Shown here: in pieces, positions 14,935-24,587 of the stretch
Position numbering within the stretch: the first letter of the stretch is position 1
Layout of the letters: each line of letters begins with the position of its first letter
Assembly (NCBI GenBank): GCA_029551145.1
Contig: JAKPGA010000033.1
Location: forward strand, 1-34,651
DNA: 34,651 nt
Origin: Thermotogota bacterium
GTDB taxonomy: Bacteria; Thermotogota; Thermotogae; Thermotogales; DSM-5069
Reading direction: 5' to 3'
Notes under the pieces: generated by a model
Database searches by the model: none
The model's input: only the letters and a program-made list of their open reading frames with translations
What the model was told of the DNA's origin: nothing
Translations under genes and position numbers: made by a program

Positions 14935-16604
14935 TACTTGAAAACACTCCTTCCAACGAATTCTCTCAGAATAGAACTCCTTGGTATGTCTTCGACATTC
15001 GTTATGGGCAAGAAATAATCAAGAAGTTTTGTCAGTCTCAAAGCTTCAGAATACTCTGGTTCGTCTGGTGAGATTTGAACCAACAGTTGTTCTGCAAAGA
15101 TCTTGAGTACAGCGAGTTCATACACGATTGCCGAGTTAAACATAGCATCTGCTTCCTCTTGGAATGGGAAGATATTTCTCTCTTCCCCTCTTCTAACACT
15201 TGGCCACATTCGAAGTGTGTCGAGAGCCGAATGACCTCTGAACTTGTAGTCGCGTACGATTCTTCTCAATAATCTTGTGTCGGTTGTCGTTATCCTGTTG
15301 TGCGCATCGAGATTGAGCTGAGTGAGGGCGCTCACATAGATTTTGAACTTGTAAGATCTATCAATCGAAGAGGTCAGTCTCTCGTTCAAACCATGAATAC
15401 CCTCGACAACAATCGGCTGGTTTCTATCCAATCTGATGGGTTTATCCGACCAGACTCTCTTACCGGCTTTGAAATCAAAGCGTGGTAGCTGTACCTGTCT
15501 GCCTTCCAGTAACTCAATCAGATGTTTGTTGAACAGTTCCAAGTCTATCGCTTCGATGGATTCAAAATCGAAATTTCCCGATTCATCTCGTGGCGTTCTT
15601 TCTCTGTCCACGAAATAATCGTCAAGAGAAATGCTCATCGGTTTGAAACCAAAGACTTTCAGCTGGATCAAAAGACGCTTTGCAAAAGTAGTTTTGCCAG
15701 AGGAAGATGGGCCTGCTATTAGAATCAAACGGGCACCACTGTTGGCGAATTGTTCGGCGATCTGGGCAACTCTTTTTTCATGCAATGCTTCATTCAGTAG
15801 CATCAAATCTGTTACTGCACGCTCACCAGAGGCTATGATCTCGTTCAAGTCAGCCACAGTGTTTATACCTATCACATCGAGCCATCTGGCGTATTCAAGA
15901 AAGACCGATGACAGCTTCGGCAGAGGCTTTGGTTTTCTGACTTCCTGTGGATTGTGTTGATCTGGCAGTATCAGCAGAAAGCCATCTTCTTGTTTTTCCA
16001 GATCAAAATACTTCAGATAACCTGTGCTTGGTGGCATGTAACCATAGTAATAGTCGTAATATGCAAGACATTTGTAGAGCTTCACCGTCTTTTTCTTTCT
16101 GAACTTGAACAATCTTGTTCTGTCTGCATCGCCCTGGTTTGAAAAAATCTCGAAGGCTTCGTTCTTGTAGAATTCTCGCTTCTCAAAAACGATATCTCGC
16201 TGAACTAATTCGTGCATTCTCTCTTTGATTTTCAATATTTCTTCATCGGTTAACCTTTTTCTTTCGCCGTTTCTTCGCAACTCACAGTAAAGGGCATTGC
16301 CTATAGAGTGCAGAACCCAAAGTTGCCAGTTCACATACAGTTCTTTCAAAACCATATGAAGCAGGAACAATACGCCTCTTTGGTAAATTCTCAAGCCATC
16401 GAGTGTTGATAGATCAATAAAATCCACAGTCCCACCTCTGTCAAGAGGTTTGTTCAGCTCCACTATGGCGTTGTCAACTCTGGCAGCCACGATGGGTGTT
16501 GTGTGGTAATTACTGTACCTTGACACATAGTCGATCAACTTTTCACCCTGATTGATCGACAACTCTTCTTGTGTGTCTTTGATCTTCAATTTGAGTTTCT
16601 CCAA
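14931..16604 (-). CDS. TGS / uridine-kinase-like fusion protein
   Basis: A 557-residue protein of the uridine-kinase-related family that I recall in T. maritima (TM0751). Residues 1-66 form a TGS-like domain, about 70-230 resemble the second domain of threonyl-tRNA synthetase, and from 290 comes a P-loop kinase of the phosphoribulokinase/uridine kinase type. It shows GPSSSGKT at 298-305, SISLDDYFVDRERTPRDESG, VVEGIHGLN and a C-terminal RRIVRDYKFRG. The true substrate of this fusion family is not known to me. A longer frame reaches 16781 only by reading across the antisense of tRNA-Gln. The TTG at 16604, behind GGAGAGGTGG, is the sensible start. It is the first gene of the eleven-gene operon that ends with birA. 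Confidence 0.9.
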   Translation of the reverse strand: MEKLKLKIKDTQEELSINQGEKLIDYVSRYSNYHTTPIVAARVDNAIVELNKPLDRGGTVDFIDLSTLDGLRIYQRGVLFLLHMVLKELYVNWQLWVLHSIGNALYCELRRNGERKRLTDEEILKIKERMHELVQRDIVFEKREFYKNEAFEIFSNQGDADRTRLFKFRKKKTVKLYKCLAYYDYYYGYMPPSTGYLKYFDLEKQEDGFLLILPDQHNPQEVRKPKPLPKLSSVFLEYARWLDVIGINTVADLNEIIASGERAVTDLMLLNEALHEKRVAQIAEQFANSGARLILIAGPSSSGKTTFAKRLLIQLKVFGFKPMSISLDDYFVDRERTPRDESGNFDFESIEAIDLELFNKHLIELLEGRQVQLPRFDFKAGKRVWSDKPIRLDRNQPIVVEGIHGLNERLTSSIDRSYKFKIYVSALTQLNLDAHNRITTTDTRLLRRIVRDYKFRGHSALDTLRMWPSVRRGEERNIFPFQEEADAMFNSAIVYELAVLKIFAEQLLVQISPDEPEYSEALRLTKLLDYFLPITNVEDIPRSSILREFVGRSVFKY

Positions 16605-16627
16605 GAAAACCACCTCTCCAGAGCTGT

Positions 16628-16656
16628 TGACGTTGATCCCTGGCAATGGTAAAATT
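16628..16656 (+). promoter_or_regulatory. Promoter of tRNA-Gln
   Basis: TTGACG (16628-16633) and TAAAAT (16651-16656) are separated by exactly 17 bases. The start point near 16663 is only about four bases before the tRNA, as is usual for tRNA genes. Confidence 0.75.
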
Positions 16657-16663
16657 ATATCAC
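16655..16663 (-). promoter_or_regulatory. Extended -10 for the kinase-birA operon
   Basis: On the minus strand TGA-TATAAT is an extended -10. Its start point near 16648 gives a leader of about 44 bases with GGAGAGGTGG before the TTG at 16604. It physically overlaps the -10 of the divergent tRNA-Gln promoter, and any -35 contact would lie inside the tRNA gene. Confidence 0.55.
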
Positions 16664-16666
16664 GGT

Positions 16667-16741
16667 GGGGCGTCGCCAAGCTGGTAAGGCATCGGACTTT
16701 GGATCCGACATTCGGAGGTTCGAATCCTCCCGCCCCAGCCA
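16667..16741 (+). tRNA. tRNA-Gln (anticodon TTG)
   Basis: The acceptor stem TGGGGCG pairs perfectly with CGCCCCA, followed by discriminator G and an encoded CCA. The anticodon stem TCGGA/TCCGA encloses the seven-base loop CTTTGGA with anticodon TTG, which reads CAA. The T arm is GGAGG-TTCGAAT-CCTCC. The D arm GCC...GGC is normal. Its own promoter lies just upstream and a strong hairpin terminator just downstream. Confidence 0.97.
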
Positions 16742-16744
16742 AAT

Positions 16745-16775
16745 AAAAGCGGGCTAAAGCCCGCTTTTGTTTTTT
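16745..16775. terminator. Bidirectional terminator between tRNA-Gln and the SurA-like gene
   Basis: The ten-base stem AAAAGCGGGC/GCCCGCTTTT has the four-base loop TAAA and is followed on the plus strand by GTTTTTT. On the minus strand the same stem ends in TTTTATTT, shortly after the stop of the SurA-like gene at 16784, so it can end both transcripts. Confidence 0.85.
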
Positions 16776-16783
16776 CATCAATC

Positions 16784-18385
16784 CTATTTTAGTTCATTCA
16801 GCGCCGCTTCAAAATCGATGTAGTTTGGATCGATCTTTCTGAGTTGCTCCAAGTAGAATCTTGCGCTGGTCGCATCTTCAAGCGCTTTGCTCAAATCGTA
16901 CAGATTATAGTACGCACTTGCGCGCATTTCGGTCGAAGCCTTTGTATCCAGGGCTATACTCGAAAAACCGGTCTCGACTTCGATGATGCTTTGTATCAGA
17001 TATTGCAGGTATTCAGGATAAAGATAGGGTTTTATCTCAGAATACAACAAAGAGAAATAATTGTACTTCACCTCAGTGTCTTCTTGGTTGATCTCGTACA
17101 TCCTTCTGGCAACATCCAGTGATGTTGGATATTGCTCATAGAGATTCTTCACAAGTAGTGTCTTTTCTTTTTGAAGCTGCTGCCATCTGTCTTTGGTTTC
17201 AGTTGCATCGGGAGAAATGGAATCCTGAATTTTCTCGACCAGGACTATGTATGCACTCTTGAGTGTATCAGGCGCATTGGGCAAGATGGCCCCATCCTCA
17301 GAAAAGACTTTCGCTCTTAGATCGCGCTGAAGTATGTCGAGATCGGTAGACGTCGAGGTGTCGCTGACTTTTCTCCAAAAATCGTATATCTCATTCGCAA
17401 AGACCAATTCCACATTGTTCTGTTTCACGTAGTTGTCATACCACTCTTGCATCTTTTGAGATTGTAGAGAATTCTTCTCTTTTTCATAGCCGTCTGAAAG
17501 TGCAAAGGAATTGAAGTCTTTTACTACTGTCGCATCCTTTACCTCCAAGACATACCATGAACTTCCTAAGGGAATTGGTCCAATGACCGTCCCGGTTGCC
17601 CCCGAGAATATGTCGTTTTCATATTTCTCATCGAAGATACCTCTTGTGAGACCGGGATAGTCCATTGCATTCAAATTCATCGTGCTTGCAGCAGAATCAA
17701 AGTCAAGCTGAATCAATTTCTCTATGAAAGTTTTCGCTTGGTCTTCATCTGTAAAGGAAACCAACTTAACATCGGCTTTATCGTATTTTTCCCTTATCTG
17801 ATTGAGATTTTCTTCGAAATACTTTTTCATCTCATCGGTGTCAACTTTGGCAACGGTGTTCATGACCTTTTCTTGAGTTAAAGATTTCTCAACTGCTGGC
17901 TTCAGAACCCTTGTCAGATAAGCATCGATACTTCCATATTGTTGCTTGAAGTATTGTGACAAAGATTGATCTTTCTCTATCTGCTTTTTGTATTCATTCA
18001 GCTTTGCTTCGATTTCCTTCTTACTGGCAGTCAGCTTGTTCTCCTTCGCATAGTGCAATATCACTTTGTCCTTCAGGAGTTGTGCGAGCAAAGAAGCCTT
18101 CTGCTGTGGTTCCTGAAAGAGAGGGTCAAGCGTGTTGATGCCGTATCTGCTGAGTAAGTTGCCGTACTCACTGTCGAGTTCCGCTGGTAAAACCCAGGTA
18201 GAAGCATCATGCACAGGTGAATCTTTCACCTTGATATAACCAACTGCCTGCTCAATCGATGAATTGGTCGCTGAGGTTCTGCCTGAAAAGTAAGTGGCAA
18301 CTGACCACCAGGCAATCCCCACAATAAAAGAAACTGCTATAATCCAGACTATGACCTTCTGCCATTTCTTGAACCATTCTCTCAT
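16784..18385 (-). CDS. SurA/PpiD-like membrane-anchored chaperone
   Basis: A 533-residue protein with one N-terminal membrane helix (about 10-30, [17 protein letters not shown]) and a large outward domain. Residues about 65-215 match SurA N-terminal chaperone helices ([38 protein letters not shown]). About 220-300 resemble a weakly conserved parvulin-type rotamase fold ([38 protein letters not shown]). The last 150 residues are helical with TPR-like pairs ([31 protein letters not shown]). It probably assists folding of exported proteins; prolyl isomerase activity is uncertain. The start ATG overlaps lysS as ATGA. It is the last gene of its operon, just before the shared terminator. Confidence 0.85.
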   Translation of the reverse strand: MREWFKKWQKVIVWIIAVSFIVGIAWWSVATYFSGRTSATNSSIEQAVGYIKVKDSPVHDASTWVLPAELDSEYGNLLSRYGINTLDPLFQEPQQKASLLAQLLKDKVILHYAKENKLTASKKEIEAKLNEYKKQIEKDQSLSQYFKQQYGSIDAYLTRVLKPAVEKSLTQEKVMNTVAKVDTDEMKKYFEENLNQIREKYDKADVKLVSFTDEDQAKTFIEKLIQLDFDSAASTMNLNAMDYPGLTRGIFDEKYENDIFSGATGTVIGPIPLGSSWYVLEVKDATVVKDFNSFALSDGYEKEKNSLQSQKMQEWYDNYVKQNNVELVFANEIYDFWRKVSDTSTSTDLDILQRDLRAKVFSEDGAILPNAPDTLKSAYIVLVEKIQDSISPDATETKDRWQQLQKEKTLLVKNLYEQYPTSLDVARRMYEINQEDTEVKYNYFSLLYSEIKPYLYPEYLQYLIQSIIEVETGFSSIALDTKASTEMRASAYYNLYDLSKALEDATSARFYLEQLRKIDPNYIDFEAALNELK

Positions 18386-19881
18386 TCGGCTGCACTCCCT
18401 TCAAATGCATCATCATCATCGCTTTGGGTAACAAGTGGAAAGGCTATCACATCTCTGATCGACGGTGAATCCGTCAAAAGCATAATCAACCTATCAATGC
18501 CTATACCCAGACCACCGGTAGGTGGCAATCCGTATTCCAGAGCCCTTATGAAATCAAGATCCATCCTGTGTGCCTCTTCATCACCAGCATCTCTGAGTTT
18601 CAGTTGAGCCTTGAACCTCTCCAATTGATCATCGGGATCGTTCAGCTCACTGAAGGCATTCCCCATCTCCATTCCAAAGATAATTGGTTCGAATCTTTCA
18701 GTCAATCTCGGGTCCTCTCTGTGCCTTTTTGCCAGCGGAGAAATCTCAACGGGATGATCCATCAGGAATGTGGGTTGAATAACTTGATCTTCAACCAAAT
18801 CCCATAGTTTCTCAATCATTCTTGCCCTGGTGTTCGTGTCGAGTTCGACACCACGATCCTTGAGGGCTCTTTCAAGCACTTGTTCTTTGTCTTCGAGTAT
18901 ATCGACACCGAGCTTTTCCTTTATGAACTCTCTCATTTTGAGCCTTTTCCAAGGAGGAGTAAAGTCAAGTTCTGTACCCTGATAAGTTACCTTGTAAGAG
19001 CCGTGTAGATGAAGAACAAGATCTGATATCAATGTTTCAGTCAGTTCCATCATGTCGTGGTAATCTGCGTAAGCCTGATACACTTCGATCGATGTGAATT
19101 CTGGGCTGTGTTTATAAGAGATTCCTTCGTTTCTGAAGTTTTTGCCGAGCTCAAAGACCTTTTCAAAGCCGCCCACGATATATCTTTTGAGATGAAGTTC
19201 AGGGGCAATTCTCAGATACATGTCACAATCGAGTGCTTCAAGTTTTGTTACAAACGGTTTTGCCGCGCCACCACCAGGTATGAAGTTGAGTATGGGAGTT
19301 TCAACTTCGACAAAACCTCTCTTGATCAGGAACTCTCTTATGAAAGAAATAGCCTTGTAGCGGATTTTGAATCTCTCCAGAGTTGAATCATTGGCTATCA
19401 TATCGACGTATCTCTGTCTGTACGCTACTTCTTTGTCTTTCAAACCGTGCCATTTTTCTGGTAATGGCCTTCTTGATTTACTTAAAAGTTGAAACTCTTT
19501 GACGTATATGGTCAACTCACCTGTTTTGCTTTTGAAGGGAAAACCAATTATCCCGACAAAATCACCCGGTGCAACATATTTCTTGAACAGTTCATATTTT
19601 TGTTCCGACACTTCTTCCTGCCTGATGTAAGCTTGAATCCTTCCGTTGAAATCGCGGATCGTGAAAAAGCACGACTTGCCATGCAATCTGATAGTCATCA
19701 CACGCCCAGCGGTTATGACCTTCTCGTTTTCCAGTACTTGACCGGGTTGAAGAAAATCATAAGACTCGTGGATCATCTTTGTGTCGTGTTTCTTTTCAAA
19801 CCTGTATGGATATGGATTGATCCCAAGTAACCTGAGTTCCTCTACTTCTTTTGCACGTTGTTTGCGCACTTCTTCTATCAC
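18382..19881 (-). CDS. lysS: Lysyl-tRNA synthetase, class II
   Basis: A 499-residue enzyme that charges tRNA-Lys, of normal family length. The N-terminal OB-fold anticodon-binding domain (about 55-150) includes [21 protein letters not shown]. The class II catalytic core has motif 1 around [18 protein letters not shown], motif 2 [20 protein letters not shown] and motif 3 [17 protein letters not shown]. The start is a GTG at 19881 preceded by GAGGTGG, 9 bases after the greA stop. It ends in an ATGA overlap with the SurA-like gene, which ties an envelope chaperone to a translation gene. Identification is secure. Confidence 0.98.
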   Translation of the reverse strand: MIEEVRKQRAKEVEELRLLGINPYPYRFEKKHDTKMIHESYDFLQPGQVLENEKVITAGRVMTIRLHGKSCFFTIRDFNGRIQAYIRQEEVSEQKYELFKKYVAPGDFVGIIGFPFKSKTGELTIYVKEFQLLSKSRRPLPEKWHGLKDKEVAYRQRYVDMIANDSTLERFKIRYKAISFIREFLIKRGFVEVETPILNFIPGGGAAKPFVTKLEALDCDMYLRIAPELHLKRYIVGGFEKVFELGKNFRNEGISYKHSPEFTSIEVYQAYADYHDMMELTETLISDLVLHLHGSYKVTYQGTELDFTPPWKRLKMREFIKEKLGVDILEDKEQVLERALKDRGVELDTNTRARMIEKLWDLVEDQVIQPTFLMDHPVEISPLAKRHREDPRLTERFEPIIFGMEMGNAFSELNDPDDQLERFKAQLKLRDAGDEEAHRMDLDFIRALEYGLPPTGGLGIGIDRLIMLLTDSPSIRDVIAFPLVTQSDDDDAFEGSAAE

Positions 19882-19890
19882 GTGACCACC

Positions 19891-20382
19891 TCATTCTTGC
19901 TCGATAGATCTTGTGCTGATACCTACGATCTCATATCTCACAGATCCGGAAGGAGCTTTCAACTTAACGATCTCGCCGACCTTCCTCCCTACGAGTGCCC
20001 TTCCCACAGGAGAATCAACGCTTATCTTGTTCGAAAAAACATCGGCCTCCTGTGGATTAACGAGCCTCACCGATCGTTCTTCGCCGGTGTTCAGATTCTT
20101 TATCAACACCCATGAACCTACGGAGATTTGGGTTGAGTCCATGTTTTCAATGATCTCGAAGTTGTTCAAGATCTGCTCTAATTCTGCTATCCTACTTCCG
20201 ATCCTTCCCTGCTCATTCTTAGCTTCATCGTATTCGGTGTTCTCGGCGAGATCACCGAGTTCGCGTGCTTCTTTTATTCTCTGTGAGATCTCGTACATGA
20301 GTTTTTGCTTGAGTGAGTCCAGTTCTTGTTTTAGTTCTTCGTATCCTTCTTTTGTGAGCTGAATCACATTTTTCTTGTTCAT
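19891..20382 (-). CDS. greA: Transcription elongation factor GreA
   Basis: A 163-residue factor that inserts its coiled coil into the RNA polymerase secondary channel and stimulates cleavage of backtracked RNA. The N-terminal coiled coil (about 1-80) carries the acidic tip [21 protein letters not shown], including the conserved D-x-x-E-N pattern. The C-terminal FKBP-like domain runs from about 85 to the end, with [18 protein letters not shown]. Length is normal. The ATG at 20382 overlaps the nrdR stop as ATGA with a GGTGGAG ribosome site. Confidence 0.97.
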   Translation of the reverse strand: MNKKNVIQLTKEGYEELKQELDSLKQKLMYEISQRIKEARELGDLAENTEYDEAKNEQGRIGSRIAELEQILNNFEIIENMDSTQISVGSWVLIKNLNTGEERSVRLVNPQEADVFSNKISVDSPVGRALVGRKVGEIVKLKAPSGSVRYEIVGISTRSIEQE

Positions 20383-20846
20383 TTCTCCACCTCCTGATCT
20401 TTTTTCAGTTCCCTGACAATCTCAAGGAATTGGTCTATTTCACGAAAATCTTTGTAGACAGATGCAAATCTTACATAAGCAACCTGATCTATCTGTCTGA
20501 GTTTTCCCATGACCAACTCACCTATGAATTTCGAAGGTATTTCAGTAGATCCCTGTCTCTGAAGTGTCAATTCAACCTCTTCAACAAGTCTTTCAAGGGT
20601 TTCATAAGAAATTGGCCTTTTCTCGCATGCCTTCAAAACACCATTCAACAGTTTTGAGCGATCAAAGGTTTCCCTACGACCGTCCTTTTTTACCACTATC
20701 AATGGTAACAACTCATATCTTTCGTAAGTCGTGAACCTCGCACCACACTCAGGGCATTCCCTTCTCCTTCTTATTGCCGTTCCATCAAGAGTGGGTCTCG
20801 AATCCAGGACCCTACTGTCTGGGAAACCACAAAAAGGGCACTTCAT
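20379..20846 (-). CDS. nrdR: Transcriptional regulator NrdR
   Basis: A 155-residue repressor of ribonucleotide reductase genes. Residues 3-34 are a zinc ribbon with CPFC and CPEC pairs and the DNA-binding basic run [12 protein letters not shown]. Residues about 45-135 are an ATP-cone ([19 protein letters not shown]) that senses ATP and dATP. Length is normal. No NrdR box was noticed in this window, so its targets lie elsewhere. Both ends are ATGA overlaps, with whiA upstream and greA downstream. Confidence 0.97.
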   Translation of the reverse strand: MKCPFCGFPDSRVLDSRPTLDGTAIRRRRECPECGARFTTYERYELLPLIVVKKDGRRETFDRSKLLNGVLKACEKRPISYETLERLVEEVELTLQRQGSTEIPSKFIGELVMGKLRQIDQVAYVRFASVYKDFREIDQFLEIVRELKKDQEVEK

Positions 20847-21772
20847 TTAACCTGCCCTCTTTCTATTTTATCTGCAAGTTGTATGATCTTTCTCATTCTT
20901 GCATAAACCATTGATTTGCTCATCTTTGGCTCCATCATTTCACCAAGTTCTCTCAGGCTCAAGTCTTCATTCTCGATTCGCAACTTGGCAAGCTTTTTCA
21001 AATCATCTTCCAATGAATCTATACCAATCTGTTGATCGATTATCTCTATAGCTCTTACCTGTTTTACGGTACTGATTCCTATTCTATCAGCATTTGCAGA
21101 CAGAAAGTTCATACTTCTGTTAACATCAGATGCCACTGAACGTTTTTGCATTATCTGCTCGACAACTAAAGCCGATTCGATTGCCCCAATCAAATTCAAC
21201 GTTTCAATCAAATCATTTGCCCTTCTAATAGAAAGTTTGTAATTGTATCGCGACTGCCAAACCTTTGACTCTATACCGAATTTGTCTTTGAGAAAACGAC
21301 AAATCTGTGTCAGGAAATTCTGGGAACTACAAGCTATTTCCATATGATAAGAGATGTTTGGATCTATCACTGAGCCACATGCAAGGTATAAGCCCCTCAA
21401 AAAAGACCCGAAAAGAACAGCATCATTGGCTATCTTAGTTGGAATCTCTTCGCTAAGGAATTCATCTTGGAAGTTCTTCAGGAAAGTCATCGGCAGGTTG
21501 AACTGGACTCCTCTTTGTTTCCACAGTCGCTGAGTTTGTACGACCATCGTTTCATGTTCCACGGATGAAAAGGCATCGATGAGTCTCAGAAATCTCCTTG
21601 CTGTCTGTATGTTAGGTAATGTGATTGAAGCAAAAGTACCTTCATTTGATAATCTCAGCACACCCTTGGCTTTCATGAAGCCCATCAATTCAGCCTCAAC
21701 TTCGTTCAAGGTTGACATCTGTAGAGAACACAGTTCATATCTTATCCTCTCGGAGAAACTCATCTTCCTCAT
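20843..21772 (-). CDS. whiA: WhiA family protein
   Basis: A 309-residue protein with two LAGLIDADG homing-endonuclease-like repeats that have lost nuclease function (about 1-215) and a C-terminal helix-turn-helix (about 265-300, [26 protein letters not shown]). In actinobacteria WhiA regulates cell-division genes; in other bacteria its role touches division and metabolism. The segment [27 protein letters not shown] is characteristic. The start may be the ATG at 21772, which overlaps the yvcK stop as ATGA, or the methionine three codons later ([12 protein letters not shown]). The gene order rapZ-yvcK-whiA is conserved widely in Gram-positive and Thermotogota genomes. Confidence 0.95.
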   Translation of the reverse strand: MRKMSFSERIRYELCSLQMSTLNEVEAELMGFMKAKGVLRLSNEGTFASITLPNIQTARRFLRLIDAFSSVEHETMVVQTQRLWKQRGVQFNLPMTFLKNFQDEFLSEEIPTKIANDAVLFGSFLRGLYLACGSVIDPNISYHMEIACSSQNFLTQICRFLKDKFGIESKVWQSRYNYKLSIRRANDLIETLNLIGAIESALVVEQIMQKRSVASDVNRSMNFLSANADRIGISTVKQVRAIEIIDQQIGIDSLEDDLKKLAKLRIENEDLSLRELGEMMEPKMSKSMVYARMRKIIQLADKIERGQVK

Positions 21773-22722
21773 CCAAATTCTCTCCCACAGATTTCGAGAA
21801 TGGTTTTGGCAAGTAGGTCGCTGTCATGTCTCGCCTTAATTCGAGGATCGTTTGGCTCATAAATTGTCTTAAACAATGGTCTTAAAACATATCTCTTGTC
21901 GACAGTACCTTTTGAAATCACTGGCTCGGCTCCCTGAAGTTGATATGAATCAATCACTTGCTGAGGAAATTCCGAGTTATTTGCGATAATGAAGTCCAAA
22001 GAGTCTCCCAAATACTTTTCGATCTCGTGAACGTGGTCCTGCAAAGTCATATTGAGTGTCTCACCCGGTTGAGTCATTATGTTAGCAATGTAGATTTTGA
22101 CCGCGTTTTTGTTTTGGTTTATCGTCTGCGACACGCCTTCGACAAGAAGGTTTGTTATGACACTTGTGTAAAGACTACCTGGTCCGAGGAGTATCAAATC
22201 TGCTTTTTGCAAAACATCGAGTACTTCATCGAGGGCTCGTACGGACCTATCGAGTCTTACAGAGATTATCTTTGCACGCTTCTGAGTGATCTGGGTCTCA
22301 CCAACTATTGTGGTTCCGTCATCATAAGTAGCGATGAGCCTAACTAACTGCTCACACACTGGTAGAACTCTACCCTTTATGGCGAGGATATTCGAAGCCA
22401 GCTTGACAGCCATGTTGAAACTGCCTGTCATTCTCGTCAGAGCAGCCAGGATGATGTTACCGACGCTGTGGTTTGAGAGCGTTCCATTGCTTTGGAATCT
22501 ATATGAAAAAATCTGGCTCATCAAACTCTCGTCTTGCGCAAGTGCTATTATGTTATTTCGAACATCTCCAGGAGGAGGAACTTCCAATTCTTGTCTAATT
22601 CTTCCTGAGCTTCCTCCCTCGTCGGTCACTGCAACAACCGCTGTCAGATCGAGATCATAGGTCTTTAGCCCTCTCAGAAGAACTGATAAACCTGTACCGC
22701 CACCAATGGCAACCACTTTCAT
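21769..22722 (-). CDS. yvcK: YvcK-like gluconeogenesis/cell-wall factor (CofD-like)
   Basis: A 317-residue protein of the CofD-like fold that binds UDP-sugars in B. subtilis and is needed for normal shape and growth on gluconeogenic carbon. The opening KVVAIGGGTGLSVLLRGLK is the nucleotide-binding loop, followed by VVAVTDEGGSSGRIR, VPPPGDVRNNIIALA and LGPGSLYTSVITNLLV, all diagnostic. Length is normal. Both junctions are ATGA overlaps, with rapZ and whiA. Confidence 0.95.
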   Translation of the reverse strand: MKVVAIGGGTGLSVLLRGLKTYDLDLTAVVAVTDEGGSSGRIRQELEVPPPGDVRNNIIALAQDESLMSQIFSYRFQSNGTLSNHSVGNIILAALTRMTGSFNMAVKLASNILAIKGRVLPVCEQLVRLIATYDDGTTIVGETQITQKRAKIISVRLDRSVRALDEVLDVLQKADLILLGPGSLYTSVITNLLVEGVSQTINQNKNAVKIYIANIMTQPGETLNMTLQDHVHEIEKYLGDSLDFIIANNSEFPQQVIDSYQLQGAEPVISKGTVDKRYVLRPLFKTIYEPNDPRIKARHDSDLLAKTILEICGREFG

Positions 22723-23555
22723 TTATTCACATCCCTGTGTTCCACATAGACGGTAAAATTGTCTTTGAGCATTTCAAAAAGTCTTTCTGCGATATAAACC
22801 GATCTATGCCTCCCACCTGTGCAACCAATAGAGATCGTCATCGTCGCTCTTCCTTCTTTTCTATATCCATGAGCTGCCAGAGATATCATTTTTGCAGTAC
22901 ATTCTATGAAATCCTTCACCACATCGTATTTGCTGAAAAACCTTATCACTCTTTCGTCTTTGCCATCGAGTGGTGCCAGTTCTTTATCATAAAAAGGATT
23001 CGGCAAAAATCGAGTGTCAATGACAAAATCCGTGTCAAGTGGTACACCGTACTTGAAACCAAAACTTCTTATTCGGATCATGAATTGCTCTTCTTCTCTC
23101 AACAAAGAGCCTATTTTCTCACGCAGTGAATGAATGTCCAAATCGGTTGTGTCTATGACGATTGAAATTTCTTTCATGTCTTTGAGCATCTCTTTTTCCT
23201 TCAAGATGGCTTGTTCAAGGTTCAAAGTTCCTTCAAGAGGGTGACGTCTGCGCGTTGTTGCAAATCTTCTGAGCAACTCTTCAACAGAGGCTTCAAGAAA
23301 GATTACCGTGACTAAACCGTCGTAATTCTCGATCAATCTATTGACTGCCTGAACTGTATCACCAAGTTGCGCACTCCTAACATCTATGACAAGTGCAACC
23401 CTCTCCACCGAAGAACTCGCCAAGAGCGCCATGAAATCATTCAGTAAAAGAGGTGGTAGATTGTCTATGCAAAAAAATCCCATGTCTTCCAGAACTCTTA
23501 TCGCGGTGCTCTTCCCTGCACCAGATAATCCCGAAACCACAAGAACTCTCTTCAT
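22719..23555 (-). CDS. rapZ: RapZ/YvcJ nucleotide-binding protein
   Basis: A 278-residue P-loop protein. The Walker A motif is GLSGAGKST at 9-17, a second nucleotide contact is FCIDNLPP, and the C-terminal domain shows FVIDTRFLPNPFYD, AHGYRKEGRATMTISIGCTGGRHRSV and IAERL. In E. coli RapZ binds the sRNA GlmZ and senses glucosamine-6-phosphate. In bacteria without that sRNA the role is less clear, though B. subtilis YvcJ binds nucleotides. Adjacent yvcK and murI support a link to cell-wall precursor metabolism. Both ends are ATGA overlaps. Confidence 0.95.
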   Translation of the reverse strand: MKRVLVVSGLSGAGKSTAIRVLEDMGFFCIDNLPPLLLNDFMALLASSSVERVALVIDVRSAQLGDTVQAVNRLIENYDGLVTVIFLEASVEELLRRFATTRRRHPLEGTLNLEQAILKEKEMLKDMKEISIVIDTTDLDIHSLREKIGSLLREEEQFMIRIRSFGFKYGVPLDTDFVIDTRFLPNPFYDKELAPLDGKDERVIRFFSKYDVVKDFIECTAKMISLAAHGYRKEGRATMTISIGCTGGRHRSVYIAERLFEMLKDNFTVYVEHRDVNK

Positions 23556-24322
23556 CTTATTGGATCCCCCAAATCAATCAGCTCAACTGTGAAAGGTAGA
23601 TCAAAAAGGCGCTGGTACTTGAGTATTTTGTTGGAAAAACTTGAAGGATCGCTGGTGACAAAGAAATTCACCTTTCCGTTGTCGCGGTTGGTTTTCATCA
23701 ACGCCCGCCAGACCTTTTCGGCAACGCTCTGCGCTGGATCAAAAAGGATGAGTTCTGGGAAATGTGCTCTTATCTTGTGGGCTAAGAAGGGAAAATGAGT
23801 GCAACCAAATACCAAGGTAGAAGTACCACTGTTTCTCAGTATACCCATACAATTCTCGATCTCTTGGTCTGCTTGTGATGAATCGATCAAACCCTCTTCA
23901 ACTATTTTCACAAAGCTCTGGCATGGTATTTCAAGTACCTCTTTCGCACCCTTACTCTTCAAAATTCTCCCATAGATACCATTTTGAACCGTGAATTTCG
24001 TGGCGATAACAGCAACTCTTTGAAGGTCTGCGGAGATTTCGAAATCCAGTATTCCAAAATATGGTATTTGTGTTTGAACTTTCGCAGATCTGATTGACGC
24101 ATCGGCTGTGTTGCATGCAGTTACTATGCAATCGACACCAGATCTTTCTAAGAAATCTAAAACTCTGAGAGATATAACCAAAATCTGATCTTGTGTCTTG
24201 GTACCGAATGGAGCATTCAGTGTGTCAGCAACATAAAAGTATTCAGCATCAGGCATGTATTTCACAAGCTGGGTTAGAACAGTTAAACCACCTATACCTG
24301 AGTCAAAGAGACCTATTTTCAA
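23552..24322 (-). CDS. murI: Glutamate racemase
   Basis: A 256-residue cofactor-independent racemase making D-glutamate for peptidoglycan. Both catalytic cysteines are present: C70 in CIVTACNTADAS and C174 in LVFGCTHFPFL. The substrate-binding opening IGLFDSGIGGLTVL and PDAEYFYVADTLNAPFG are also in place. A longer frame reaches 24367, but it lies inside zapA; the TTG at 24322, 11 bases after AGAGGG and at the family's normal N-terminus, is preferred. The gene overlaps zapA by 20 bases and rapZ by four. Confidence 0.95.
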   Translation of the reverse strand: MKIGLFDSGIGGLTVLTQLVKYMPDAEYFYVADTLNAPFGTKTQDQILVISLRVLDFLERSGVDCIVTACNTADASIRSAKVQTQIPYFGILDFEISADLQRVAVIATKFTVQNGIYGRILKSKGAKEVLEIPCQSFVKIVEEGLIDSSQADQEIENCMGILRNSGTSTLVFGCTHFPFLAHKIRAHFPELILFDPAQSVAEKVWRALMKTNRDNGKVNFFVTSDPSSFSNKILKYQRLFDLPFTVELIDLGDPIR

Positions 24323-24587
24323 GTTGATCTTCCCTCTTTCTAATTGTAACCTGCCCGAGCTTGGCAACCAGTTGTGAAATGGTTTTTTCGCACCTGAGTT
24401 GATCCAACATGACGTTTGCCAACATAACTAACAAAATCTCATCTATTTCTGCGTCTATTGCGTTATTCTTGATCTGCGAATACTGTGTCTGAAGGCGGTT
24501 TATGATGTTTATGAGTTCCTCCTCGTTTGCGTCGGTCATGAGATCATAGGTTTTTTCGCCTAATCTAATTGTGATACTTTTCCTCAT
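24303..24587 (-). CDS. zapA: Cell division protein ZapA-like
   Basis: A 94-residue protein with the ZapA layout: a short beta/alpha head (SITIRLGEKTYDLMTDANEEELINIINRLQ) and a long helix expected to dimerise (residues about 45-85). ZapA bundles FtsZ at midcell. A GTG at 24593 is in frame, but GGAGAG would then have no spacing, so the ATG at 24587 is preferred. It is the second gene of the operon and overlaps both neighbours. The call rests on the head motif and size. Confidence 0.85.
   Translation of the reverse strand: MRKSITIRLGEKTYDLMTDANEEELINIINRLQTQYSQIKNNAIDAEIDEILLVMLANVMLDQLRCEKTISQLVAKLGQVTIRKREDQLENRSL

Noticed and set aside
16605-16781. N-terminal extension of the kinase-like protein containing AGAGGFEPPNVGS
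   Set aside because: This is the antisense translation of tRNA-Gln and the terminator; the TTG at 16604 has a proper ribosome site and family start.
19913-20362. 149-residue plus-strand open frame
   Set aside because: It lies fully antisense to greA, is serine-rich and low in complexity, and has no ribosome site; a shadow frame.
21958-22347. 129-residue plus-strand open frame
   Set aside because: Antisense to yvcK with no recognisable protein features.
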